From assembly GCF_004011835.1 (NCBI RefSeq), contig NZ_RKLN01000002.1, positions 291,469 through 355,468 of the forward strand: a stretch of DNA of 64,000 nt, written 5' to 3'. A program made the translations under genes and the position numbers. Position 1 is the stretch's first letter. Each line of letters opens with the position of its first letter. The notes beneath the pieces are model-generated. The model ran no database searches. It saw only the letters and a list, made by a program, of their open reading frames with translations, and was not told where the DNA came from. Below are positions 1 to 7,899 of the stretch, piece after piece. The DNA is from Rhodococcus spongiicola. GTDB taxonomy: Bacteria > Actinomycetota > Actinomycetes > Mycobacteriales > Mycobacteriaceae.

Positions 1-783
1 GTTGGCCAGCACCTGGTCCGGTTGTACCTGGTCGTGGATGCTGTCGAACGCGGTGATGACGTCGTAGGCCTCGGTGGCGTCTAGTGCGGCCACGTCAGCT
101 TGCTGGAACGTCGCGTTCACCAGGCCCAGCCGAGTCGCTTCGGCTGCGCCGGTCGAGATTCCCTCCTCGGAGATGTCAATTCCGACGAACCGGCTATCCG
201 GATAGCTCTGGGCCATCACGTTTATCGCATGTCCGCTGCCGCAACCGAAGTCCGCCACGTCGGCGCCGGCGCGCAGCTTCTCGGGCAGGCCCGCAGCCAA
301 CGGCAGAATCACATCGATCAGCGCGGCGTCGAACACCTCGCCGCTCATCTCAGCCATTAGTGTGTGGAAGCGCGGATATTCGCTGTAGGGCAGGCCGCCA
401 CCGTCGCGGAAGCAGTCGATGATTTTCTGCTCCTTTTCACCGTAGATCGGGATGAATTGGGCGACTCGCGCGAGGTTGTCCGGCCCCGCGGCTCGGGTCA
501 GCACCGCCGCGTAGTCGGGTGGCAGGTGGTAGTGCTCGGTGGTGCTGTCGTAGTCGACGACGCGCGCGGTGACCATGCCGCCCAGCCACTCTCGAACATA
601 GCGTTCGTTCAGACCGGCGGCGCGGGCGATTTCCGCGCTGGGAGCCGGTTCGAGACCGGCCAGTGTGTCGAACAGTCCGGTCTGGTGGCCGATGCTGACC
701 AGGATCGCGGTGCTGGCACCGTCGATCACGCCCATGATTCGTTCGGCAAATTGCTCGGTGCTGTCTCCAGCCATGGCACTCAT
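1..783 (-). CDS. Class I SAM-dependent methyltransferase, winged-helix type (3' end cut by window)
   Basis: Reading the minus strand from the ATG at 783 gives an open frame that runs off the window. The first ~100 residues look like a winged-helix domain of the kind fused to Rv2258c-like methyltransferases ([12 protein letters not shown], then [11 protein letters not shown]). The Rossmann methyltransferase core follows, with SAM motif [10 protein letters not shown] near residue 174 and an acidic end to beta-2 (FVGIDIS). About 260 residues are visible; the family is usually ~350, so the C-terminus is missing. A second Met lies three codons downstream. The substrate cannot be told. This gene is transcribed away from the rest of the window. 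Confidence 0.85.
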   Translation of the reverse strand, partial: MSAMAGDSTEQFAERIMGVIDGASTAILVSIGHQTGLFDTLAGLEPAPSAEIARAAGLNERYVREWLGGMVTARVVDYDSTTEHYHLPPDYAAVLTRAAGPDNLARVAQFIPIYGEKEQKIIDCFRDGGGLPYSEYPRFHTLMAEMSGEVFDAALIDVILPLAAGLPEKLRAGADVADFGCGSGHAINVMAQSYPDSRFVGIDISEEGISTGAAEATRLGLVNATFQQADVAALDATEAYDVITAFDSIHDQVQPDQVLAN

Positions 784-954
784 TAAACACCTCGCAAGTG
801 AGCTGGACCACCGTCGTCGAACCGGTGACGCAGTCGTGCAGTCGGATCGGCTCGGGGCAGGGTCGTGGAAGACATCTCGATACCCGTCGGCGGTGGGAGA
901 AGTAGACGTCGTGTGCGGTGAAAGATGCAGCGCCACAATGTAACCCGAGTGAAT

Positions 955-984
955 GTCAACAACGAAATCAGAGATGGTCAACAA
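955..984. promoter_or_regulatory. GTCAACAA direct repeats upstream of the methyltransferase
   Basis: GTCAACAA occurs at 955-962 and again at 977-984, a 22-bp period that puts both copies on the same helix face. They lie in the ~460-bp stretch 784-1241, in which I see no convincing gene. On the minus strand they read TTGTTGAC and lie about 170 bp upstream of the methyltransferase start. They could be a regulator site; no regulator is encoded nearby. Confidence 0.25.
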
Positions 985-1241
985 TCCGACCGCGCGGCTT
1001 TTTGACATTCGAGCGTGGAACGCAGGGAGCTCCGCAGGACGGGTTCGGAGATCCACGCTCTGTCCGGCGCCGATGGTATTCCGCTGGTGGTGGACGTCTC
1101 GGCCGTGAACGCTCACATCTGTGCGCTAGTCCAAGTTGCGACACATGGGTTCGAGTTGGTTTCATCGTCGGGATCTATGTGCTCGGGGAGTCAGTAGTTG
1201 TAGGTCCCGTGAGCGGGACGGAGACGGGGGGGTCGGCGTTC

Positions 1242-1613
1242 ATGCCGTATTTGGGTTTGATTGTGATGATCCTGTGGATCGTCTGTTTGGTGGATGTCAT
1301 CGTCGCCGACGAGCACGCGGTGCGGAATCTTCCGAAGGTCGGCTGGATCTTTGTCGTCCTGCTGGTGCCGTTGCTCGGTCCGGCGCTGTGGATCGTCGTT
1401 GGACGCCCCGATCACGGCTTTGCTCCGCGTCGACCTGTCGCGCCGCCGTCGGCCTTCCCAGAGTACGACCGGCCGGGTCGACACGTGGCGCAGCGCTCCG
1501 GTGAGGACGAAGAGTTCCTGCGGCGCTGTCGAGAGCGGGCGGAGGAGCAGAGGCGAATCGCCCGGGAACAGCGCCAGAAGAACCCGGACGCTGACGGTGA
1601 ATCAGTAGGGTAG
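1242..1613 (+). CDS. Small membrane protein with PLDc_N-type N-terminal domain
   Basis: A 123-residue protein. Residues ~1-20 and ~33-52 are two hydrophobic segments separated by a short polar loop, and the second ends in VGRP, the layout of the phospholipase D nuclease N-terminal (PLDc_N) domain. The tail is charged, rich in Arg and Glu, and probably cytoplasmic. The frame is open far upstream, but the ATG at 1242 sits just before the hydrophobic segment and behind a purine-rich stretch; GTG at 1209 is an alternative. No catalytic domain follows, so it is not a phospholipase. The last 12 bases overlap the convergent mobA-moeA gene. Confidence 0.7.
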   Translation: MPYLGLIVMILWIVCLVDVIVADEHAVRNLPKVGWIFVVLLVPLLGPALWIVVGRPDHGFAPRRPVAPPSAFPEYDRPGRHVAQRSGEDEEFLRRCRERAEEQRRIAREQRQKNPDADGESVG

Positions 1614-3386
1614 AGAAAGCAATTCGACCACCTGGCCGTCAACCGGGTCGGGTGGAAGGAGTGCAAGCGCCTCCCGGTCGATCAGTCCCGCTAGATGAGC
1701 TGTGCGTACGACGGTGTCGGCCCGCCACGTGCCGTCCGACCGGCGGGCAACGGGAACGATCCGCGTGATGGGTGCCCCCGCCTCCGCCGCATTGACCACG
1801 ACACCGGTCTCGGGCGTCGCCGGCGTCCGCGCCGTCAACCCGTCGACGATCGCGGGCATCATCGTTAGTAGTGTCGCCACCGCGGCGAGTGGATTCCCGG
1901 GCAGCCCGAGCACTACTCGCCCGTCCGCCAGAAGTGCGGTCACCTGAGAGCCGCCGGGCCGGCACCGTACCCGTCCGACGACGACCCTGGCCCCGGCGCG
2001 CGCGAGCGCGTCTCGGAGTTGATCGGCCGCACCGGCGCCGGTTGCGCCGACCACCACGATGACGTCCGTGTCCCGAATATCGCGCAGAAGTGCATCGAAG
2101 CTGTCGGCGGTGTCCCGTAGATGGGCAAGAGCGATGGTCCGAACACCGCAGTGATGCAGTACATCCGGCAGTATCGGCCCCAGGGAGTCGCGCGTCTGGC
2201 CGTCCCGCAACGGTCCGTCTCGACGGATCTCGTCACCTGTCACCACGACATGGGCGCGCACCGGTCCCCGCAAGGAAGCCTCCGTGATCTCCGCACTGGC
2301 TGCGGCCGATACCACCGCCGGCGTCACCGGCACTCCGGACGGTGCGAGATGGTGCCCGGGCTGCCAGTCCTCGCCGCGTCGTCGCATGTCGTCCCGGTCG
2401 GGAACATCGCTGCGTCGTCGGATCACGGTCCCTTCGGAGTCGACCGAGACGTTTACGTGCTCGTCGCGGATCACGGCGGTTGCACCGCTGGGAACCTGTG
2501 CGCCCGTTGCGATCCGTACGGCCTCACTGCTGGCGAGGCGCACATCGGTCGACGAACCTGCGTAATGGACCTCGGTCCGCAGTCGCCACGGCCCGGGGCC
2601 GGCCACCGCGTACCCGTCCATGGCAGAGACGTCGAAGCGGGGCAACGCCTCGGCTGCGACAAGCGGGGCCGCTAGGGCTGCTCCGAGCGCCTCGGACAAC
2701 GGCAGGAGACGAACGGCCAAGGGCAACAGCGATGTCCGAATCTGAGTTCGAGCCTCGGCCACATCCATCGGTCCCGGCACGTGGATCGCCCGAGCGCGTT
2801 CGAGATCCTCGACGGTGTCGCAGTCGGCGACTCCCGACACCGCGAGCGTCGTGTAGCGCTGTGGCACCAGTGCCTTCATCGGCTGGTTCTCTCGGCCGTC
2901 CAGGGCGCTGAGCTGGTCGGCCAGGGCCCGCCGCCGCCAGACGCTCAGCAGGAACTGCATCCTTCCGGTGTCGTCCACCGCGAACGAGGCCGCGGCTTCC
3001 GGGTGGTCGCCGAGCCGGGCTACCAGGTCCGACACGATGGTCCGGTCGAGGACCGGCACATCGGCGGCGAGGACGACGACGAAACCCTCCCTGGAATCGC
3101 CGCCTGAATCGCCGCCGGAACCGCCGATGGTGGCGAGGCCGGCAGCGAGTGCGGCCACGGGCCCAGAACCTGCCGGGGTCTCCTGGGTCTGCTCGATCCG
3201 ATCCGGTAGTTCGTCCCGGTGCGGTCCGACCACCACGACACGGCCACAGCCGTCGACCGCGGCGAGAGCGGTGTCGAGCATCCGGTGCCCACCGACCACG
3301 ATCGCCGGCTTGTCGACGCCGCCCATCCGGGTCGCGCGTCCCCCGGCGAGAATGATCGCGTCGATGCGGGTGCCGACAGTGCCCAT
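1602..3386 (-). CDS. MobA-MoeA fusion: molybdenum cofactor guanylyltransferase plus molybdopterin molybdotransferase-like protein
   Basis: A 594-residue two-domain protein. Residues ~1-200 are a MobA-type nucleotidyltransferase with the signature LAGGRATRMGG, a following DKP, and LAADVP as the metal-binding strand. Residues ~215-594 are MoeA-like: FDVSAMDGYAV, RIATGAQVPSGATAV, VVTGDEI, GLPGNP and a C-terminal beta domain. MoeA inserts molybdate into molybdopterin and MobA then adds GMP, so the fusion links consecutive steps. The usual MoeA SGGVSVG segment reads VGATGAGAAD here, so molybdotransferase activity is less certain than the fold. The ATG at 3386 lies just before the nucleotidyltransferase strand; the longer frame upstream overlaps the next gene and reads as noise. 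Confidence 0.85.
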   Translation of the reverse strand: MGTVGTRIDAIILAGGRATRMGGVDKPAIVVGGHRMLDTALAAVDGCGRVVVVGPHRDELPDRIEQTQETPAGSGPVAALAAGLATIGGSGGDSGGDSREGFVVVLAADVPVLDRTIVSDLVARLGDHPEAAASFAVDDTGRMQFLLSVWRRRALADQLSALDGRENQPMKALVPQRYTTLAVSGVADCDTVEDLERARAIHVPGPMDVAEARTQIRTSLLPLAVRLLPLSEALGAALAAPLVAAEALPRFDVSAMDGYAVAGPGPWRLRTEVHYAGSSTDVRLASSEAVRIATGAQVPSGATAVIRDEHVNVSVDSEGTVIRRRSDVPDRDDMRRRGEDWQPGHHLAPSGVPVTPAVVSAAASAEITEASLRGPVRAHVVVTGDEIRRDGPLRDGQTRDSLGPILPDVLHHCGVRTIALAHLRDTADSFDALLRDIRDTDVIVVVGATGAGAADQLRDALARAGARVVVGRVRCRPGGSQVTALLADGRVVLGLPGNPLAAVATLLTMMPAIVDGLTARTPATPETGVVVNAAEAGAPITRIVPVARRSDGTWRADTVVRTAHLAGLIDREALALLPPDPVDGQVVELLSLPY

Positions 3387-3429
3387 GACCCAATGCTGCC
3401 GTATCCGGCGGCCGCGTGCGCGGGGCCGA

Positions 3430-3726
3430 TCAGAAATGGTGACGTGCTCGTGCCAGATCGACGCGTCCGTCGCGGATCGGCACACCCTCGAGTTCGAGCT
3501 TCGCCAACTGTCGGTCGGCGAGGTGAGGCGCCGGGCGGCCGGACGCGCCCAGCACACGGTGCCAGGGCAGGTCGGCGGTGTCGGTGCGCATGATCCAGCC
3601 CACCGTTCGAGGGCTCGAAAGCCCAGCCGCCGAGGCGATGTCGCCGTAGGTGGCCACGCGACCGGGCGGGATCGACGCGACCAAGTCCCGGACGCATTCG
3701 ATCTGCTGGTCGCTGGTGGCGGCCAT
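3430..3726 (-). CDS. Alkyltransferase-like (ATL) MGMT-family DNA-binding protein
   Basis: A 98-residue protein covering only the DNA-binding domain of O6-alkylguanine-DNA alkyltransferases: IPPGRVATYGDIA, then the helix-turn-helix with SSPRTVGWIMR. The active-site motif PCHRV is replaced by PWHRV (residues ~54-58), so the acceptor cysteine is Trp. This is the hallmark of ATL proteins, which bind alkylated bases and pass the lesion to nucleotide excision repair rather than dealkylating. Eight bases separate it from the next gene, so it is probably cotranscribed with the hydrolase. Confidence 0.85.
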   Translation of the reverse strand: MAATSDQQIECVRDLVASIPPGRVATYGDIASAAGLSSPRTVGWIMRTDTADLPWHRVLGASGRPAPHLADRQLAKLELEGVPIRDGRVDLARARHHF

Positions 3727-3734
3727 GGCGTCCC

Positions 3735-4520
3735 CTAGAGCAGCGTGCGGACGAGGGACGCGACGTCGTCGGGCCGGGCGTGCGCGACCATGTGGCCGCA
3801 GTCCAGGTCGGCGATCGTCAGATTGTCCCCCAGGTGCTCGGCCAGCGCAGCCCGGAACTCAGGCGTAACGTATGGCGGCTGCACCCGAAGCCCCTGCATG
3901 AGCACCGTCGGGATACCCGTGGGTGGGAGGACGAAGTCGCGGGCCAGCTCACCGAACGAGGCGACGACCGCGGGAATCGACATGCGCCAGCCGACGCGGC
4001 CACCCTCGAGTTCGATGAGGTGCTCGGCGAGCTCGGTCTCGAGCGCCTCCGCCGGAACGTCGGCCCACGCGTTGTGCACCTTCTCCGAGCGGGCCTCCGC
4101 GACGTCGGTGTAGTCGGGGTGCGTCACGGTCAGTTCGGCGATCTTGCCCATGGTCTCCGGGTCGAGTCCGAGCGCCGGGTCGAGCAGGACGATGCCGCGG
4201 ATCCGGTCGGGCACGGCGCGCGCGAGGTGCAACGCGATCGCGCCGCCGTACGAGTGGGCGACCACGACCACGGGACGGGTCGCATGCTCGTCGAGCACCC
4301 GGATCAGGTCGTTCACGTGGGTTTCGAGGCCCCAGGGCGGGCTCCACGGCGAGCGGCCGTGACCACGTAGATCGGGGGCGATCAGGCGGGCGTCGCTCAA
4401 CTGGTCGTTGCCGAGGGCCTCCCATCGGCGGCCGTGGCCCGTGAGCCCGTGGAGTGCGAGCACCTCGGGTGCTCCGGGCGTGCCGAACAAGTAGGTGTGG
4501 AGACCGCGCATGGGCTTCAT
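3735..4520 (-). CDS. Alpha/beta hydrolase
   Basis: A 261-residue alpha/beta hydrolase. LALHGLTGHG (residues ~20-30) is the oxyanion-hole region, AHSYGG contains the nucleophilic Ser on the elbow, and DCGHMVAH near the C-terminus supplies the catalytic His. No signal peptide, so cytoplasmic. The substrate cannot be read from sequence. Two starts are possible, ATG at 4520 and ATG at 4511; the second begins MRGLHTYLFG. It is divergent from adnA with only ~46 bases between, so the two promoters must overlap. Confidence 0.8.
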   Translation of the reverse strand: MKPMRGLHTYLFGTPGAPEVLALHGLTGHGRRWEALGNDQLSDARLIAPDLRGHGRSPWSPPWGLETHVNDLIRVLDEHATRPVVVVAHSYGGAIALHLARAVPDRIRGIVLLDPALGLDPETMGKIAELTVTHPDYTDVAEARSEKVHNAWADVPAEALETELAEHLIELEGGRVGWRMSIPAVVASFGELARDFVLPPTGIPTVLMQGLRVQPPYVTPEFRAALAEHLGDNLTIADLDCGHMVAHARPDDVASLVRTLL

Positions 4521-4566
4521 GATGCCGGATGGTCTTCTGTCGGACTCATCTGGTGAGATCCTCCGC

Positions 4567-7500
4567 ATGACCGAATCGGGCGCATCCACCAGGCCGGCGG
4601 CTCCCTCCGCGCGGCTTGTGGGCCGAACCGTCACGGAGTCGGCGGCGCGGACGTGGGCGCCCGTGCCGGCACGCGTGCTGACGAGCGCCCCACCCGGGCG
4701 CGGCTGGCATCCGTGGCAGATCCTCGGTGAAGCCGGCACCGGCAAGACGTCGCTGATCGTCGACGCCGCGGTGGCCCGGATCGCGGCCGGCGTCGACCCG
4801 GAGTCGGTGCTGGTGCTGACGCAATCGCGGCGTGCTGCCACTGCAATCCGCGAGGAGATCACCGCGGGCCTGCTGGCGGGGGAGGCCGAGTCCGGCGCAG
4901 ACACCCGTCCCCGCGCGACGCGGGAACCGCTCGTGCGCACGGTGCACTCGTACGCGTTCGCGGTGCTGCGTCTGCAGGCCGCCGCCCACGGCAATCCGCC
5001 ACCTCGTCTGATCACGGGGTCCGAACAGGACGCGGTGCTGCGGGAACTGCTCCGCGGCGACATCGAGGACGGTGCCCTGGCCTGGCCCGAGCGGCTGCGG
5101 CCCGCCCTGGGGATGACCGGGTTCGCAGCCGAACTGCGCAACCTCATGCTGCGGGCGAACGAGCGCGGGCTGGGGCCGGAGGACCTGATCGACCTCGGAC
5201 ACGCGCACGAGCGGCCCGAATGGGTCGCAGCGGGGCGATTCGCAACGGCCTACGAAGAGGTCATGCTGCTGCGGGGGTCCGTCGGGGTGGAGGCGCCGGA
5301 AGCCACCGCGCCGGCTCTCGACGCCGCCGAACTGATCAGCGCCGCGCTCACCGCCTTCGCTACCGACCCGGACCTGTTGCAACGCGAACGGCTGCGCGTC
5401 CGGCACCTGCTCGTCGACGACGCGCAGCACTTGGACCCGCAGGCCGCCCAGCTGGTGCGGCTGATCGGCACCGGCACCGAAATGACCGCCATCGCCGGCG
5501 ATCCGGACCAGTCGATCTTCGCCTTCCGGGGCGCCGATCCACGGTTTCTCACCGATTTGGCCGGACGAGACGACCCGGCGCAGGTGGTCCTCGACACGAA
5601 CTTCCGGTCAACCCCCGACGTGGCGGCTGTCGCGACTCGGGTGGCCGCGAGAGGGCTGCCCGGTAACCCGCCGCACCGCGGGATGAGTGTTCCCGAGAGA
5701 GGCGAATCAGCCGGTCGCGTTGCCGTCCAGGTTCTGACAACGCCCGCCAAGGAAGCCGCCCTCATTGCCGACACCCTGCGGCGTGCACACCTGATCGACG
5801 GTGTCCCGTGGTCGCAGATGGCGATCATCGTGCGCTCGGTGCCGCGCGCGCTGCCGCCGCTGCGACGAGCGCTCCTCGCAGCCGGGGTGCCGGTCACGAC
5901 CGCGACCAGCGAACTGCCCCTGGCGAAACAGCACGGCGTCGCTGGCCTGTTGGCGGTGCTGCAGGCGCTGTCGGGCAGCGAGTTCACCGGCGAGGACGCG
6001 CTCGCGCTGCTCTCCGGGCCGATCGGCGGCGCTGAACCGGTGAGCCTGCGACGGCTGCGGCGTGGCCTTCGGCGGGTCGAACTCGCGTCGGGTGGCGACC
6101 GGGACTCGGCGGAACTGTTGCGGGCCATCGTCGTCGACGGTCCCGATGCCAAAGGGGTGGCACACCTGCTGCCCGGTCTCACCGATGTCGAATCACTTTC
6201 TCTGCGAAGGGTGTTGAAGGTGCTTCGGCGTGCGCGGGTGCCACTGGATCGGGGCCGGGGCATCGAGGATGTGCTGTGGGCGGCCTGGCAGGCGACCGGG
6301 CTCGAACGTCGCTGGGCCGCGGCGTCGGCGTTCGGCGGGCCGATCGGAGCTCAGGCCGATCGCGATCTCGACGCCGTCGTCGCGCTCTTCGATGAAGCCG
6401 CCAACTATGTCGACCGGTTGCCGCGCGCCCAGCTGGCGGGGTTCGTGGACTACCTGGTGGGACAGCAGATACCTGGCACGGCCCGCGCCCGTGCGGTCGC
6501 GCTCCAGGAGACGGTGACGATGCTGAGTGCCCACTCCGCGGCGGGCCGGCAATGGCAGGTGGTCGCGGTTGCCGCTGTGCAGGAAGGGCTGTGGCCGAGG
6601 CTCGGCTCGCGGGGGACACTACTCGCCACCGAGGCGCTGATCGATCTCACCAGTGGTGTCTGGAAGGGGGGCGTGGGGAGCGGTGACGAGACTCTGTCGC
6701 GGACGGCACCCCGGCTCGCGGAGGAACGTCGGCTGTTTCTCGTCGCCTGCAGCCGGGCTCGATCGCAGCTGCTGGTGACGGCGGTCGATTCGTCGAGCAG
6801 CGACGACGAGTTGGTGCGCTCTCGGTTCGTCGACGACCTGCTGGGCGGCGAGCAGGACACCGAAGGCGATATCCCCGCCGCCCCGGCGTCTGAGGAGAAC
6901 CCGCGGGTGCTGGCGCTGCCCGCGTTGGTCGCCGAACTGCGCAGCGTCGTGTGCGACCCCGACATCGCCACTACCGACCCGGAACGTAAGCGTCGGGCCG
7001 CACACCAGTTGGCGCGGCTGGCTGACGCCGGGGTCCGAGGCGCCCACCCGGACCAGTGGTACGGAACCGCCCCGCCGAGTTCGGATTCGGCGCTGTGGGA
7101 TCCAGACGACGGGCCGGTTCCGCTGTCGCCGTCGACGATCGAGCTCATCAACAACTGCCCGCTGCGCTGGATGCTCGAGCGGCACGGCGGCAGCGACGGC
7201 GACAACACCCACGCGATCGCCGGAACGCTCGTCCACACTCTCGTGCAGGCCCTCGCCGGACACATCCCGCCGGATCGCGTCGATCATGCGCTCGAGGCGG
7301 CCTGGGAGTCTGTGGACCTCGGCTCGGGGTGGTACTCGCGGCGTGAACTCGAGCGCACCCGCGGCATGCTCGCAACGTTCACGAATTGGTTGCGCGGCAC
7401 TCGGTCCGAACTGACCGAGGTCGGGGTCGAGGTCTCGGTGGACGGCGTTCTCGAACCGCGCGCGGAGGGTGACCCGAAGGTACGTATCCGCGGCCGCATC

Positions 7501-7899
7501 GACCGCCTCGAGCGCGACGCCGAGGGCCGTCCGGTGATCATCGACGTCAAGACCGCAAAGAACGCCTTGACGAAGGATCAGGCGCAACAGCACCCACAGC
7601 TGGCCGCCTACCAGGTGGCGGCGGCGCGGGGGCTGATCGAGGGCGAGCCTGCGTCGGACCCGGGCGGTGCGCGCTTGGTGTTCGTGGCGAAGCCGCACAA
7701 CAAGGAGGGCGCGACACAGCGTGTCCAGCTCGCGTTCGACGGCGAGGGGCTCGCATCGTGGGAAAATGCGATCCACGAGGCGGCGGCGGCGACGCGGGGG
7801 CCGACCTTCGCGGCCCGGATCAACGACGGATGCAGACACTGCCCGGTGCTCTCGAGCTGCCCGGCACACGACGAAGGACGGCAGGTGACGTCGGAGTGA
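4567..7899 (+). CDS. adnA: AdnA subunit of the AdnAB helicase-nuclease
   Basis: An 1110-residue UvrD/RecB-like protein. Walker A GEAGTGKTS lies near residue 54, a motif II variant LLVDDAQHLD near 282, and GDPDQSIFAFRG is motif III. The C-terminal PD-(D/E)XK nuclease has VIIDVKTAK, and four cysteines (one in INNCPLRWM, three in CRHCPVLSSC) match the iron-sulfur staple of RecB-family nucleases such as AddB. AdnAB resects double-strand breaks in mycobacteria; AdnA comes first in the operon there (Rv3202c). The next gene starts inside this stop codon. Motif II is degenerate (DDAQH instead of DEYQD), as in paralogues with a weaker motor. Confidence 0.88.
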   Translation: MTESGASTRPAAPSARLVGRTVTESAARTWAPVPARVLTSAPPGRGWHPWQILGEAGTGKTSLIVDAAVARIAAGVDPESVLVLTQSRRAATAIREEITAGLLAGEAESGADTRPRATREPLVRTVHSYAFAVLRLQAAAHGNPPPRLITGSEQDAVLRELLRGDIEDGALAWPERLRPALGMTGFAAELRNLMLRANERGLGPEDLIDLGHAHERPEWVAAGRFATAYEEVMLLRGSVGVEAPEATAPALDAAELISAALTAFATDPDLLQRERLRVRHLLVDDAQHLDPQAAQLVRLIGTGTEMTAIAGDPDQSIFAFRGADPRFLTDLAGRDDPAQVVLDTNFRSTPDVAAVATRVAARGLPGNPPHRGMSVPERGESAGRVAVQVLTTPAKEAALIADTLRRAHLIDGVPWSQMAIIVRSVPRALPPLRRALLAAGVPVTTATSELPLAKQHGVAGLLAVLQALSGSEFTGEDALALLSGPIGGAEPVSLRRLRRGLRRVELASGGDRDSAELLRAIVVDGPDAKGVAHLLPGLTDVESLSLRRVLKVLRRARVPLDRGRGIEDVLWAAWQATGLERRWAAASAFGGPIGAQADRDLDAVVALFDEAANYVDRLPRAQLAGFVDYLVGQQIPGTARARAVALQETVTMLSAHSAAGRQWQVVAVAAVQEGLWPRLGSRGTLLATEALIDLTSGVWKGGVGSGDETLSRTAPRLAEERRLFLVACSRARSQLLVTAVDSSSSDDELVRSRFVDDLLGGEQDTEGDIPAAPASEENPRVLALPALVAELRSVVCDPDIATTDPERKRRAAHQLARLADAGVRGAHPDQWYGTAPPSSDSALWDPDDGPVPLSPSTIELINNCPLRWMLERHGGSDGDNTHAIAGTLVHTLVQALAGHIPPDRVDHALEAAWESVDLGSGWYSRRELERTRGMLATFTNWLRGTRSELTEVGVEVSVDGVLEPRAEGDPKVRIRGRIDRLERDAEGRPVIIDVKTAKNALTKDQAQQHPQLAAYQVAAARGLIEGEPASDPGGARLVFVAKPHNKEGATQRVQLAFDGEGLASWENAIHEAAAATRGPTFAARINDGCRHCPVLSSCPAHDEGRQVTSE

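Noticed and set aside
84-786. Plus-strand frames over the first gene
   Set aside because: The minus strand encodes a clear methyltransferase with SAM motif I; the plus-strand products are Arg-rich shadows.
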